A DNA stretch of 64,000 nucleotides. Origin: Desulfobulbus sp. (GTDB taxonomy: Bacteria; Desulfobacterota; Desulfobulbia; Desulfobulbales; Desulfobulbaceae). Below are positions 52,478 to 62,186 of this stretch, one piece after another; position 1 is the stretch's first letter, and each line of letters opens with the position of its first letter. The notes under the pieces were generated by a model. The model saw only the letters and a program-made list of their open reading frames with translations. It did not search any database and was not told where the DNA came from. Made by a program: the position numbers and the translations under genes. The stretch is taken from positions 20,343 through 84,342 of the forward strand of contig WQZH01000008.1 in assembly GCA_009780825.1 (NCBI GenBank), read 5' to 3'.

Positions 52478-54523
52478 TTACCCAATGTGCCGTTTCTCGG
52501 CGGGAAGTTTGACGATGAAGACGGTGCCGGGTCCGGATCGCCCAGGAGGCGAGACAATATCGGCCAAGTATTCCATCGACGCGGGACTCTGGGCGGAAAT
52601 GGCGCCGCCGTGCTCCTTGATAATGCCAAACGACACGGAAAGCCCCAGGCCTGTGCCCTTGTCCACCGGTTTGGTCGTGAAGAAGGGATCGAAAATCTTG
52701 TTGAGATGTTCAGCAGATATTCCCTGGCCGGTGTCTGTCACGCTGACTTCTATTTTGCCGCCCGCGCCCTGACGGCTCCGCACGACGATGCTCCCGTTCT
52801 GGCCGATGGCATCCATACCGTTGTTGAACAAGTTCAGCCAGACCTGTCTGAGCCGTTCCTTGTCGCCGACAAGCGGCGGAACGGCTTCGCCGAGTTGTTG
52901 GATGATTGTAATGCCTTCACGGGAGAAGGTGTGCTCCACCAACTGCACCACCTCCCGCAGGGATTCGTTCACATCCATGCTTTCCCGCACCGATTGGGAG
53001 TGACGGGAAAACCCGAGCAGGTCGGCGACGATCTTCTGGCAGATCTTGGCCTGCTTTTCAACGACCCGAAGATTTTCCACAATCTCCTGATCCGTGGTGT
53101 CATCCATCAACAGTTGAGTATAACCCAGGATGATTCCCAGCGGCGTATTGATTTCATGAGCCACGCCGCCGGCAAGCCGCCCCAGGTCTTCCATTTTCTG
53201 CGCCTGGATGAGCTGCTCCTGAATTTTTTTCAGCATGGAGATGTCCCTGGCCGTCAGCAGCAAGCCCATGATGCTGCCGTCCTGGTCATAGACCGGCACC
53301 TTGACGATGTGGAGCCACTGTTGGCCGTCCAGACGGTGGAAGGTGATTTCCTTGGCCAAAGGGCGACCGGTCAGCAGAATCTGTTCGTCCTCGTGAAAAT
53401 TAAGATCAACCTGCCGCCCGGAAAAAATGTCGGCATCGGTCTTGCCGACCACCTCATCTTCGTTGAGGCTGAAATAGTCGCAAAACGCCCTGCTGGCGAA
53501 CCGGTAGGTCAGATCTTTGTCCTGCAGCGTGATGAAGTCCGGGGTCACGTTCATAATGGTCTTGAGCAACCCCTGTTGCCGGGTAATGATCGTCTCCCGC
53601 TCGGTTAACGCCTCGATGTGTCTTTTGATCGTTACGGCCATGACGTCGAAGGCCACGGCCAGCTCTTGAATTTCGTCGCCGAAATTGTCCCTGAACACCG
53701 GACAGTGACGGCAGCTCTCGCTCTTGAGCGGAGACGCCTTGCCCTGGCAGTGCAGACACAAGGTGCCGATCACATGCCAGCAACGCCGCCGGATGTCGCC
53801 GTATGCGGGGCAGGCGGTCATCTGGCATTGCATGATGTCCCAGCAATTCTTCCTCAACGGAGTACTGACCCGCACGTTGAGGTTGCCCTTGACGATCTCC
53901 TCCGCCGATTCCCTGAGCCTGTTGAGTCGCAGAGTAACCGTGCGGGCGTACCAGAGGGCGAGGACGATGCCCAAACTCACCACCCCCAGCGTGCAGATGA
54001 GGCTGATCAGCCACTGCTGCCGGATCTGGGCATCCATTTGGCTCCGCGAAAGCCCCAGACGGACGGAGCCCAGTTTTTCTTCGCCGAGAATGATGCTGAC
54101 ATTGAAATCATACACCGCTCCCTGCTCGGTACTGAGGAAGAGCGGCTGGAGGTCCCGGCTGTCCAGGTTGACTTTGAGCAGATCGGTAGGAAAGCCGCCC
54201 GAGAAGGTATGGGAGAGGACGTTGCCGCTGGTATCGGTCAAGAAAATATAGAGCACATCGCCGTACTGGTCGTGGTTGTTGTCGATGAGATTCTTCATCT
54301 GCAGGAAATCCATGGCCAGCAGCGGCTCCATCAGCCGAAAGGCCAATCCGGTGGTCAAGGCCATGCCCCGCTTCTTGCCCTCGTCGAGCAGCGCCTTCGA
54401 GGACATGGCGGAGAGGAACAGGCCGATGCCAAGGCCGCTGCAGACCAACATCAAGGTCACCCCCAAGGTGATTTTGGTACTGAACCGCAGATTGCGCAAC
54501 CTCTTGCACAGATACCTACTCAC
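52478..54523 (-). CDS. Sensor histidine kinase with periplasmic sensor, HAMP carrying a Cys-rich insertion, PAS, HisKA, HATPase
   Basis: LNRLRESAEEIVKGNLNVRVSTPLRKNCWDIMQCQMTACPAYGDIRRRCWHVIGTLCLHCQGKASPLKSESCRHCPVFRDNFGDEIQELAVAFDVM; GRLAGGVAHEINTPLGIIL; DTGQGISAEHLNKIFDPFFTTK. Confidence 0.92.
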   Translation of the reverse strand: MSRYLCKRLRNLRFSTKITLGVTLMLVCSGLGIGLFLSAMSSKALLDEGKKRGMALTTGLAFRLMEPLLAMDFLQMKNLIDNNHDQYGDVLYIFLTDTSGNVLSHTFSGGFPTDLLKVNLDSRDLQPLFLSTEQGAVYDFNVSIILGEEKLGSVRLGLSRSQMDAQIRQQWLISLICTLGVVSLGIVLALWYARTVTLRLNRLRESAEEIVKGNLNVRVSTPLRKNCWDIMQCQMTACPAYGDIRRRCWHVIGTLCLHCQGKASPLKSESCRHCPVFRDNFGDEIQELAVAFDVMAVTIKRHIEALTERETIITRQQGLLKTIMNVTPDFITLQDKDLTYRFASRAFCDYFSLNEDEVVGKTDADIFSGRQVDLNFHEDEQILLTGRPLAKEITFHRLDGQQWLHIVKVPVYDQDGSIMGLLLTARDISMLKKIQEQLIQAQKMEDLGRLAGGVAHEINTPLGIILGYTQLLMDDTTDQEIVENLRVVEKQAKICQKIVADLLGFSRHSQSVRESMDVNESLREVVQLVEHTFSREGITIIQQLGEAVPPLVGDKERLRQVWLNLFNNGMDAIGQNGSIVVRSRQGAGGKIEVSVTDTGQGISAEHLNKIFDPFFTTKPVDKGTGLGLSVSFGIIKEHGGAISAQSPASMEYLADIVSPPGRSGPGTVFIVKLPAEKRHIG

Positions 54524-55436
54524 CTTCCAGCCCCACCTTCCCGTTCAATTCCCGGATAGGGTCAAAATCCAGGTCATCGGAAGGGACAAAACCGATAAAC
54601 CGGGCCGCGTCCAAAATAGCCCGATGCCGGGGATTATGCGCATAATCGAGTTTGAGCATGGCTGCCCTGATTTTGTCCACCGCTTCCCGGGGCAGGCGCG
54701 GACTGTACGCATACACCCAGCCCGGGTATGACCTGGAGGTGGCCACCACCTTGAGTTGATTGATGTCGATCTTATGTTCCAGCACGTTCAGCGAGCCTTC
54801 GCGGATCGTGCCGAAATCGTGCAGTCCGGCATAGACCCCTAAAATGACATTTTCCTGCCGGCCGCCGGCAAAGACCACCTCCTTGAAGTCGCGCAGGGTC
54901 AGGCCATGACCGGCAAAGAGGCCCAGAGGAAACAGGTAGCCGCCGGCAGAGGCTGGATCGACCGCCACCCAGGACTTGCCGCGGCAATCCTCAAGGGAAT
55001 GGATGGCCTTGTTGTCCCGGCGCGCGATGATCTGACCGCGGAATTCCGCCCGGCCGTCTTCTTCGACGATCCGCGCCATGGCCTTGGCATGGTAGCGGCG
55101 GGCCAGGTTGACATACACAAAGGGGTTGGAAAACGAGATGTCAATCTTGCCCTGACTGAACATGCTGATATGGTGGGCAAAGGTTTCCGGGAAAACCTGT
55201 CGGATGGATAGCCCGGTTTCTTCCGCCAAGTACGCCACCAACTGCTGGTGCCGCTGGAAAGACTCGGTGTGCGAATATTGAGGAAGATAGGCGTAGGTGA
55301 TGGCCGGTTGCGGCGGCTTAGCCGCGATTTCCTGACGGTTGTTCAGGGAGACCCTGACCGGCCTCTCCTCCTCTCCGCAGGAAAAAAGCAGGACAGCGAC
55401 CAGGAGTGCGGCCAGAATGATCAACGGTTTCGGCAT
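54516..55436 (-). CDS. PhnD-like phosphate/phosphite/phosphonate substrate-binding protein (lipoprotein)
   Basis: LLVAVLLFSCGEEE lipobox; YAYLPQYSHTESFQRHQQLVAYLAEETGLSIRQVFPETFAHHISMFSQGKIDISFSNPFVYVNLARR; VDPASAGGYLFPLGLF; overlaps the kinase by 8 bp. Confidence 0.88.
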   Translation of the reverse strand: MPKPLIILAALLVAVLLFSCGEEERPVRVSLNNRQEIAAKPPQPAITYAYLPQYSHTESFQRHQQLVAYLAEETGLSIRQVFPETFAHHISMFSQGKIDISFSNPFVYVNLARRYHAKAMARIVEEDGRAEFRGQIIARRDNKAIHSLEDCRGKSWVAVDPASAGGYLFPLGLFAGHGLTLRDFKEVVFAGGRQENVILGVYAGLHDFGTIREGSLNVLEHKIDINQLKVVATSRSYPGWVYAYSPRLPREAVDKIRAAMLKLDYAHNPRHRAILDAARFIGFVPSDDLDFDPIRELNGKVGLEGE

Positions 55437-55497
55437 ACAATGCTTCGACGGGCATGGATGAACAGGTGCGTCACTTCATGGCAAGGGCAACCGTATT

Positions 55498-55887
55498 TCA
55501 CCCATACCCCATGGATTCCAGTTCCTCGTCAGTGAAACCGACCATGTGGGCGATTTCGTGCACCACGGTAATCTCGATCTCTTCCAGCAACTGTTCGCGG
55601 GTGGTGCACGCGCTTTCCAAGGGTTCCTGAAAGATGAAGATGGTGTCAGGATAGAGAGGCGGTTCAACCACACTGCGCTCGATCAAAGGAGTCCCGGAAT
55701 AAACGCCGAACAACGGTTCGTCCGCTGGCAATCCCAATTCTTCCAGGATATCCGCCGACGGGCGTTGCTGTACCGAGATGAAGACGTTGTCCAGATAGCC
55801 CCGGATGGATTCGGGGATGCGGGCAATAGCCTGCTCGACGAGGTGCGCGAAGGACTCAGCGGAAAGCTGCGGGGCGCGTTTTCTCAT
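55498..55887 (-). CDS. Metallopeptidase family protein (MMP-like/zincin)
   Basis: 129 aa; IFQEPLESACTTREQLLEEIEITVVHEIAHMVGFTDEELESMGYG with HExxH. Confidence 0.88.
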   Translation of the reverse strand: MRKRAPQLSAESFAHLVEQAIARIPESIRGYLDNVFISVQQRPSADILEELGLPADEPLFGVYSGTPLIERSVVEPPLYPDTIFIFQEPLESACTTREQLLEEIEITVVHEIAHMVGFTDEELESMGYG

Positions 55888-56129
55888 GGCATGTCACCAA
55901 ACACCGGCCCAACTAAAACGCCAGCGAATGCAACGCACCGGCCCGGGCGGCCGGCCGGGCCGGTCAACACCTTGGCCTTCCCAGGGGCGAGACATCCGCC
56001 CGGCGCTCCGGCGTATCTGCCTGCTTCGTTCTTCCTGCCGTTCGTACCGCTGCGCGGTTTCATGTGGTCACTCCCCTGCCACTCCCCTGCCTACCCTTCT
56101 GCGGGCGGCCAGTCGCCGGTCGCCAGAGA

Positions 56130-58493
56130 CTAGCCCGCGGCCCGGGGGTGTCCGCCAATGACCCGGGCCACCTCCTTGGCGAGGTGCTCCGCATTGAATG
56201 GTTTGGCGACAAAGCCGGCCAATCCCATCTGAAGATAGTTCTCCGCCGTGACGTGCTCGCTGTACCCAGTGCACAGCATAATGGGAACGTCAGGATTGAC
56301 CATCTTGATCTGTTCGGCAAGCTCCAAACCGGTCATCCCGGGCATCCCCATGTCGGTAATGACCAGATCGAACGAATCCGGCCGTTCCAGAAACACCTTG
56401 AACGCATTCTCACTGGAGAGACAGGCTTCGACCTTGTATCCCAAATGTTCCAGCACCTGCACGAGGAAGTAGGCAATGGGCCGCTCGTCGTCGACCACCA
56501 GAATATTCCCTTCGAACAGAGCGGGAACATATGTCTCGCTGCCGGCGTGCTTGCCGACCTCTTCCTTGGCTTCCGGCAGAAAGACCGTGAAACAGCACCC
56601 CTGCCCAGGGGTTGATTCAACGGTTACCGCCCCCCTGTGGTCGTTGACGATGCCGTGGACAACGGAAAGCCCCAACCCGGTCCCCTCGTGCAGCTTCTTG
56701 GTCGTGAAATACGGCTCGAAAATCCGCTGCAGGTATTCCGGCGGAATGCCCATGCCATCATCCTCGACCTGCAAACAGACGTATGTGCCTTGCGGAAGAT
56801 TGCCGATAAGAATCCCCTCCTTGGGCGACAATTCCCTCCTGAACAGCCGCAGCCGGATCAGTCCGCCGTTGCCTTCCAAGGCCTGGTACGCATTCGTGCA
56901 CAGATTCATCACGATCTGATGCATCTGGGTCGGATCGGCCTTCACGAGAAAATCTTCCGCAAAATCATAGACGAGTTCTATGTTGGCCGGCAGGCTGGCC
57001 CGGAGCAGACGAATGGCCTCCTTGACGATAAGCCCAATCCGCAGATTCGATACATCTTTCTCACTTTGCCGGCTGAACTTCAAAATCTGATCGATCAACT
57101 GGCTCGCTCTGTCGGCCCCCCGGATGATTTCCATCAAATTGTTGTGCAGCAGTGAACCTTGCGCGCATAGAGACTGGGACAGCTCGGCATATCCCATGAT
57201 GGCAGTCAGAATATTATTGAAGTCATGCGCCACTCCACCGGCCAGCATGCCGATCGCCTGCATTTTCTGCGATTGCCGTATTTGACGTTCCAGGAGAAGA
57301 TGCTGGGTGACGTCGCGCTTGACCCCGACATAATTGATTATCTTATCGTTATTATCTTTTACCGGAGTGATGGTGGCCTCTTCATGATAGATTTCACCAT
57401 TCTTTTTCCGATTGATGAACGTTCCCTGCCATACATTGCCCCTGGTAATCTCTTCCCACATCAATTTGTATTGATACGCAGGGGTATCCCCGCTTTGCAG
57501 TATCCTGGGATTCTTGCCCAACATTTCGGTAAGGGAATAACCGCTGATATCTTCGCATGCGGGATTGATATACTGAATGTTGCCATCCAGATCGGTGACG
57601 ATCACCGATTCGGCGGCCTGCTCCACCGCTGTCGCCAGCAACCTTCTCCCTTCTTCCATCTTGAACCGGTTGCTCATGTCCTGCAATATCACCTGAGCCA
57701 CCTGGGAATTCCCAACCAAGGCAACAGCTATCTCCATCTCAACGGGGATGCGATCACCATCGCCATTCACAATGAAAATGGCGATTGCCTCATCGCTGTC
57801 ATATTCACCCTGGATTTTCTCATTCAGAAAAGACTCGTATTTATGCCTATACTCTTGGCAAATAAAAGAAGAAAGAGTCTTCCCGACAATCTCAACCTGA
57901 GAAATTTTTAGCAAACCAGATGCCTTATCATTCGATTCAATAATATATCCACTAGAAACATCGATTATCAATACAGCATCATTAATTGTTTTTAATAATA
58001 AATAATATTTCTCAATAAATTCTGTCAATATGAATTCATATTTTCTATAACTCGATATATCAACGAAAGATATAACAGCAAGATATCGATCTATTTCAAA
58101 AATAAAATTTATGTATATTTTTAATTTGAAATATTTAATATGTGTATCGTTGTTTGTATAATTACAAATTACATCAATTTTTCCATTAAAAATCTCACCT
58201 ACAATTACATGTTTGATATAATTACATACAGATCCTAATAAATTATCTTCTCCATTTCCCATATTAGATATATTTTTAATATCAAACAAATCGAGAAATG
58301 ATTGATTAGATGTAATTACCTCAAAAAAAGAATCCAGGTTATTCTTCAGAGAAAATTCTTCATGGAGATAGCTGTCAATATCCCGCACTGATATTGCCTG
58401 AATTGCTTTACACTTCTCTCGCAGCGCTGTAACATCAAGCAGCAGCATTGGAATGCTTGACCGCGCAAACACCTTTTCACGCCAGGATGTCAT
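56130..58493 (-). CDS. Multi-PAS hybrid sensor histidine kinase with C-terminal receiver
   Basis: 787 aa; GMLAGGVAHDFNNILTAIMGYAEL; GTGLGLSVVHGIVNDHRG; receiver ILVVDDERPIAYFLVQVLEHLGY...DLVITDMGMPGMTG. Confidence 0.92.
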   Translation of the reverse strand: MTSWREKVFARSSIPMLLLDVTALREKCKAIQAISVRDIDSYLHEEFSLKNNLDSFFEVITSNQSFLDLFDIKNISNMGNGEDNLLGSVCNYIKHVIVGEIFNGKIDVICNYTNNDTHIKYFKLKIYINFIFEIDRYLAVISFVDISSYRKYEFILTEFIEKYYLLLKTINDAVLIIDVSSGYIIESNDKASGLLKISQVEIVGKTLSSFICQEYRHKYESFLNEKIQGEYDSDEAIAIFIVNGDGDRIPVEMEIAVALVGNSQVAQVILQDMSNRFKMEEGRRLLATAVEQAAESVIVTDLDGNIQYINPACEDISGYSLTEMLGKNPRILQSGDTPAYQYKLMWEEITRGNVWQGTFINRKKNGEIYHEEATITPVKDNNDKIINYVGVKRDVTQHLLLERQIRQSQKMQAIGMLAGGVAHDFNNILTAIMGYAELSQSLCAQGSLLHNNLMEIIRGADRASQLIDQILKFSRQSEKDVSNLRIGLIVKEAIRLLRASLPANIELVYDFAEDFLVKADPTQMHQIVMNLCTNAYQALEGNGGLIRLRLFRRELSPKEGILIGNLPQGTYVCLQVEDDGMGIPPEYLQRIFEPYFTTKKLHEGTGLGLSVVHGIVNDHRGAVTVESTPGQGCCFTVFLPEAKEEVGKHAGSETYVPALFEGNILVVDDERPIAYFLVQVLEHLGYKVEACLSSENAFKVFLERPDSFDLVITDMGMPGMTGLELAEQIKMVNPDVPIMLCTGYSEHVTAENYLQMGLAGFVAKPFNAEHLAKEVARVIGGHPRAAG

Positions 58494-58592
58494 GCTTCCC
58501 CCACCCCATAACCATGTCTGCAGACAGCACCGTCATATGATTGCAACTTATCTCCTCCCGCCCCACAGGGTACGACATTTTGACGTCCAGCC

Positions 58593-59471
58593 ATGACCCG
58601 CCCCGCGTCTGCCCCAACACGTACCGCCAGCAAACCAGGGCGGCTGTACATGGTCGCCACGCCCATTGGCAACTTGGGCGACATCAGTCACCGCGCCATC
58701 CAGACTCTTACCTCGGTTGACCTTATCGCCTGCGAAGACACCCGGCACACCAAAAAACTCTGTCGCCACCTGAATATCACCACGCCCCTGGTCAGTTATT
58801 TCCGGGAAAGGGAACAGGAAAAAGCAACGACGCTGCTCAAGCTGCTGAGTGCGGGAAAACAGATCGCCTTGGTTTCCGATGCAGGCACGCCCGCGATCTG
58901 CGACCCCGGAGCCGTTCTGGTCAACAGAGCAAGGGCCGCCGGGATTGAAATCGTTGCCATCGCGGGCCCCTCGGCGCTGGCCGCCGCCCTCTCGATCTCC
59001 GGATTGATGCAGGCCAATTTTTTCTTCGGCGGTTTTCTCCCCGCCAATGCGAACGCCCGAAAACAACTGTTGAAGAACGTGGCATCCTTGCCCTGCGCCC
59101 TGGTTTTCTACGAAACGCCCCACAGGCTCACGGCTTCACTTGCCGACATGATTGCAATGCTCGGCGACCGACAGGCGCAACTGTTCCGCGAGTTGACCAA
59201 AATCCACGAGGAGTGCCTGGAGGGACCGCTTTCGGTTCTCCATGAACACACGCGAGCCGGTGTCAAGGGCGAACTGGTGCTCCTCGTGCATGGCGCTGCG
59301 CCCCAACTGCCGGAGCAACCCGAAAACCTCGACGACCTGTTGCGCTGGTACCGCGACGAGCAGCAGGCGAGCCTCAAACAGACCGTTGCCCGCATCGCCG
59401 CAGATCTTGACCTTCCCCGGTCTCAGGTGTACAAAAAAGCGCTCGCCATCTGGCAAGAGATCGCACCCTGA
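58593..59471 (+). CDS. rsmI: 16S rRNA (cytidine(1402)-2'-O)-methyltransferase
   Basis: GRLYMVATPIGNLGDISHRAIQTLTSVDLIACEDTRHTKKLCRHLNI; LVSDAGTPAICDPGAVLV; FLPANANARKQLLKNV; FYETPHRL. Confidence 0.96.
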   Translation: MTRPASAPTRTASKPGRLYMVATPIGNLGDISHRAIQTLTSVDLIACEDTRHTKKLCRHLNITTPLVSYFREREQEKATTLLKLLSAGKQIALVSDAGTPAICDPGAVLVNRARAAGIEIVAIAGPSALAAALSISGLMQANFFFGGFLPANANARKQLLKNVASLPCALVFYETPHRLTASLADMIAMLGDRQAQLFRELTKIHEECLEGPLSVLHEHTRAGVKGELVLLVHGAAPQLPEQPENLDDLLRWYRDEQQASLKQTVARIAADLDLPRSQVYKKALAIWQEIAP

Positions 59472-59533
59472 GCGCACTCAAAGCCCAAACAGGTCTTTCT
59501 CTCTCCAAACAAAGACCGCCATCGGACCCGTTC

Positions 59534-60349
59534 ATGGACAGAATACAGGATTCTCTCTCGCTCTGCACCGAGAATGAACAGAGGACTTGGCTCGCCGCCG
59601 CTTGCCGGACTGCGCTTGCCGCCGGCAGCCTCATCAGAGAGCGGTATGAGCAACCGCACACCATCACCTTGAAAGGCGCCATCGATCTGGTGACCGAAAC
59701 CGACGTGGCCGCCGAAGCCGCCATCACCGCCTCGCTGGCTGCGGATGCGCCCGGCATACCGATCATGGCCGAGGAAACCAAAACGAGCCACGCCACGGTG
59801 GCGGAACGACTCTGGATCGTCGATCCGCTGGATGGTACCACGAATTTTGCCCATGGCTTTCCTTTTTTTGCGGTCTCCATCGCCTTGCTCGACCGTGGCA
59901 GGCCCATGGTGGGGGTCGTCTACGCCCCCATGCTCGACGAACTCTTCTATGCAGTCAGGGGATGCGGCGCCCGATTGAACGACGGAACCATCTCGGTCAC
60001 CGGCACGAGCAACCTCATCGAAGCGCTGGTCGGCACCGGGTTCCCCTACCAAGTCGAGGCAACCCTGCCCGTGGTCATACGCCAGATGCAAGCCCTGCTG
60101 CCCCTGGTCCGCGATATTCGCAGGGCAGGTGCAGCGGCGCTCGACCTGGCGTACGTGGCCTGCGGGCGTCTCGACGGTTTTTATGAAATGAATCTCCAGC
60201 CATGGGACACGGCAGCCGGCTGGCTGCTGGTCCAGGAAGCGGGTGGCCTGGTGACCACGTTTTCCGGAGCCCCCTTTTCTCCCTTCTCACCCGACATACT
60301 GGCCAGTAATGCCGCCCTGCACCGCCAGTTGCTCGAACTCATTCGATGA
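59534..60349 (+). CDS. Inositol monophosphatase family protein
   Basis: LVTETDVAAEAAI; IMAEETKTSH; LWIVDPLDGTTNFAHGFPFFAVSIAL; WDTAAGWLLVQEAGG. Confidence 0.95.
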   Translation: MDRIQDSLSLCTENEQRTWLAAACRTALAAGSLIRERYEQPHTITLKGAIDLVTETDVAAEAAITASLAADAPGIPIMAEETKTSHATVAERLWIVDPLDGTTNFAHGFPFFAVSIALLDRGRPMVGVVYAPMLDELFYAVRGCGARLNDGTISVTGTSNLIEALVGTGFPYQVEATLPVVIRQMQALLPLVRDIRRAGAAALDLAYVACGRLDGFYEMNLQPWDTAAGWLLVQEAGGLVTTFSGAPFSPFSPDILASNAALHRQLLELIR

Positions 60350-61254
60350 AGGCCTCCGCCCACCCTGTAGCTCTGGGGGTCGTGCATGGCTACATGTTCA
60401 TCTCGACGGCACTGGTCGCCACCTCCTTCACGGTCGGCAAGGCCATTACCCCGTTCCTTGATCCGGTCGTCCTGACCTTCATCCGTTTTGTGCTCGCCGC
60501 CCTGCTGTTTGCCCCCTATGTGAGCCATCGCTTCGGCCTGCGCCGTCCCGACCGTTCTGCAATCGTCCGCTACAGCCTGATCAGCGGCTCGCTGGCCGGT
60601 TTCTTCTGGCTCATGTTTCTTTCGCTCCAGATGACCACGCCCCTCAATACCGGGGCGATCTTCACCACAGTTCCCGGCATTGCCGGGATATGCAGTTGGT
60701 TGTTACTGAAGGAACGGTTGGGCATGTACCGGATAGCGGCCTTGCTCCTCGCCATGATCGGCGCATTATGGGTGATCTTCGAGGGTGATCCGGCGCAGGT
60801 GCGGCAAATGGCCTTCAACCGCGGCGACCTGCTCTTCTTCTGCGGCTGTCTGCTGATGGCCCTGTACATCCCTCTGGTCAAACTGTTCCACCGGGGCGAG
60901 CCCATGGCGGTCATGACCTGGTGGATCCTGATCACCGGATGCGGCTGGCTCCTGCTTTTCTCTCTCACAAAACTGCCGGGCATACCGTGGCAAACCGTGC
61001 CGGCGACCGTCTGGTTCGGGATTGGCTATCTGGCGTTTTTCACCACCATCGTCACCTTTTTCATTGCCCAATGGTCCTCGCTCCATCTCGGCCCCACCCG
61101 AGTCGCGGCCTATTCGTACCTATACCCGCCACTCATCGTGCTGATCGAATGGTGTGTGCACCAGACTCTCCCCAGCCTGCACACTATGCTCGGGATCGCG
61201 ATCATACTGCCGGCCATGCTCATCGTACAAAAAAAGGAAGCCGCCCGCCCATGA
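60346..61254 (+). CDS. EamA/DMT family transporter
   Basis: 302 aa, ten-TM pattern; FTVGKAITPFLDPVVLTFIRFVLAALLFAPYV; ATG overlaps the preceding stop. Confidence 0.9.
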   Translation: MKASAHPVALGVVHGYMFISTALVATSFTVGKAITPFLDPVVLTFIRFVLAALLFAPYVSHRFGLRRPDRSAIVRYSLISGSLAGFFWLMFLSLQMTTPLNTGAIFTTVPGIAGICSWLLLKERLGMYRIAALLLAMIGALWVIFEGDPAQVRQMAFNRGDLLFFCGCLLMALYIPLVKLFHRGEPMAVMTWWILITGCGWLLLFSLTKLPGIPWQTVPATVWFGIGYLAFFTTIVTFFIAQWSSLHLGPTRVAAYSYLYPPLIVLIEWCVHQTLPSLHTMLGIAIILPAMLIVQKKEAARP

Positions 61255-61275
61255 CAGATATGGGCGGGCGGCTTC
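61237..61275 (-). terminator. Rho-independent terminator overlapping the eamA 3' end
   Basis: Perfect 16-bp inverted repeat gaagccgcccgcccat / atgggcgggcggcttc with 7-nt loop; minus strand followed by cttttttt-like T-tract (aaaaaaag on + strand just left). Confidence 0.88.
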
Positions 61276-61299
61276 TCTCCAACGATTATGTGGTGCTGG

Positions 61300-62121
61300 T
61301 CAATCTCCGGGGCAAAACCTCTCCTGGCTGGTCAACACGCCGTTGTCTTCGAACTTGATCAGCATACTGCATTTTTCAGGGTCACCGGTTCCAAGAAAAC
61401 TCAACTTGCCGACCGCGCCTTCGAATTGTTTGGTCACTGCGATCTGCTCACGCAGCTTGACTCGATCCTCCACGACATTACCGGTCAAGGTACCGATATT
61501 TTTCAGGGATGCGGCAACGAGATGAATGGCGTCATAATTCAGCGCCGCGACCTCGCCCGGCTGTATCTTATAATTCTGCCGATAGGCTTCGATAAAAGCA
61601 CTTGCCTTGCCCTCCGCTCCGCCGGCGGCAAAATTTCCCGTGACATAGACGCCCTTGCGTACATCTCCGCATTTCTCCACCAGATCTAAGACTGACCAGG
61701 TTTGGCAGCCGGTGATCGGCTTCTTCCATCCCATTTTTCTGGCCTGCCGCACAACCATGGGGATATCTCGATGGCATTGCGGCACATAAAGGAAATCGGC
61801 GTCCGAATTGATGATCGTTTGCAACTGCCAGCTGAGATCGGTCTCCCCAGGTCTGAATGTTTGCAAGGCCACCACCGAACCTGAACCATTCGCCGTTTCA
61901 AAGGTGTGCTTGAACGCCTTGGCCATCCCGGAGGTATCGGGACTGATTTCATCGCACAGCACAGCCGCCTTGCGGGCCTGCCATTTCGCGGCCGCGAATT
62001 TGGTCATCGCCGCTGCCTGGATATCATACATAACCGTCAGGCGGAAAACGAACGGCCTGTTCAGCGTCACCTGCGGCGCGGTCGCCCAGGGAGTGAGCAT
62101 CGGCGGCCCGAACGGAAGCAT
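61300..62121 (-). pseudogene. 5'-truncated LivK-type ABC substrate-binding protein gene
   Basis: Homology-like reading starts abruptly at GPPMLTPWATAPQVTLNRPFVFRLTVMYD, mid-fold for this family; no signal peptide; in-frame TAA just upstream (TAA GTC AAT AAG ATG). Confidence 0.75.
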
Positions 62122-62169
62122 CTTATTGACTTAACCGTCAATTTTTATTGAAATTTATTAGGTGGCTGG

Positions 62170-62186
62170 GGTAGGTTTTTCCTACC
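62170..62186 (-). terminator. Small hairpin at the integrase 3' end
   Basis: ggtagg ttttt cctacc, directly abutting the integrase stop codon. Confidence 0.35.

Noticed and set aside
51322-52629. 435-aa minus-strand ORF in another frame
   Set aside because: Arg/Pro/Ser-rich alternate frame of the Fsr-like gene and the kinase 3' end; the 51231-52451 frame has clear MFS motifs.
52412-53608. 398-aa plus-strand ORF
   Set aside because: Antisense to the kinase gene, no domain support.
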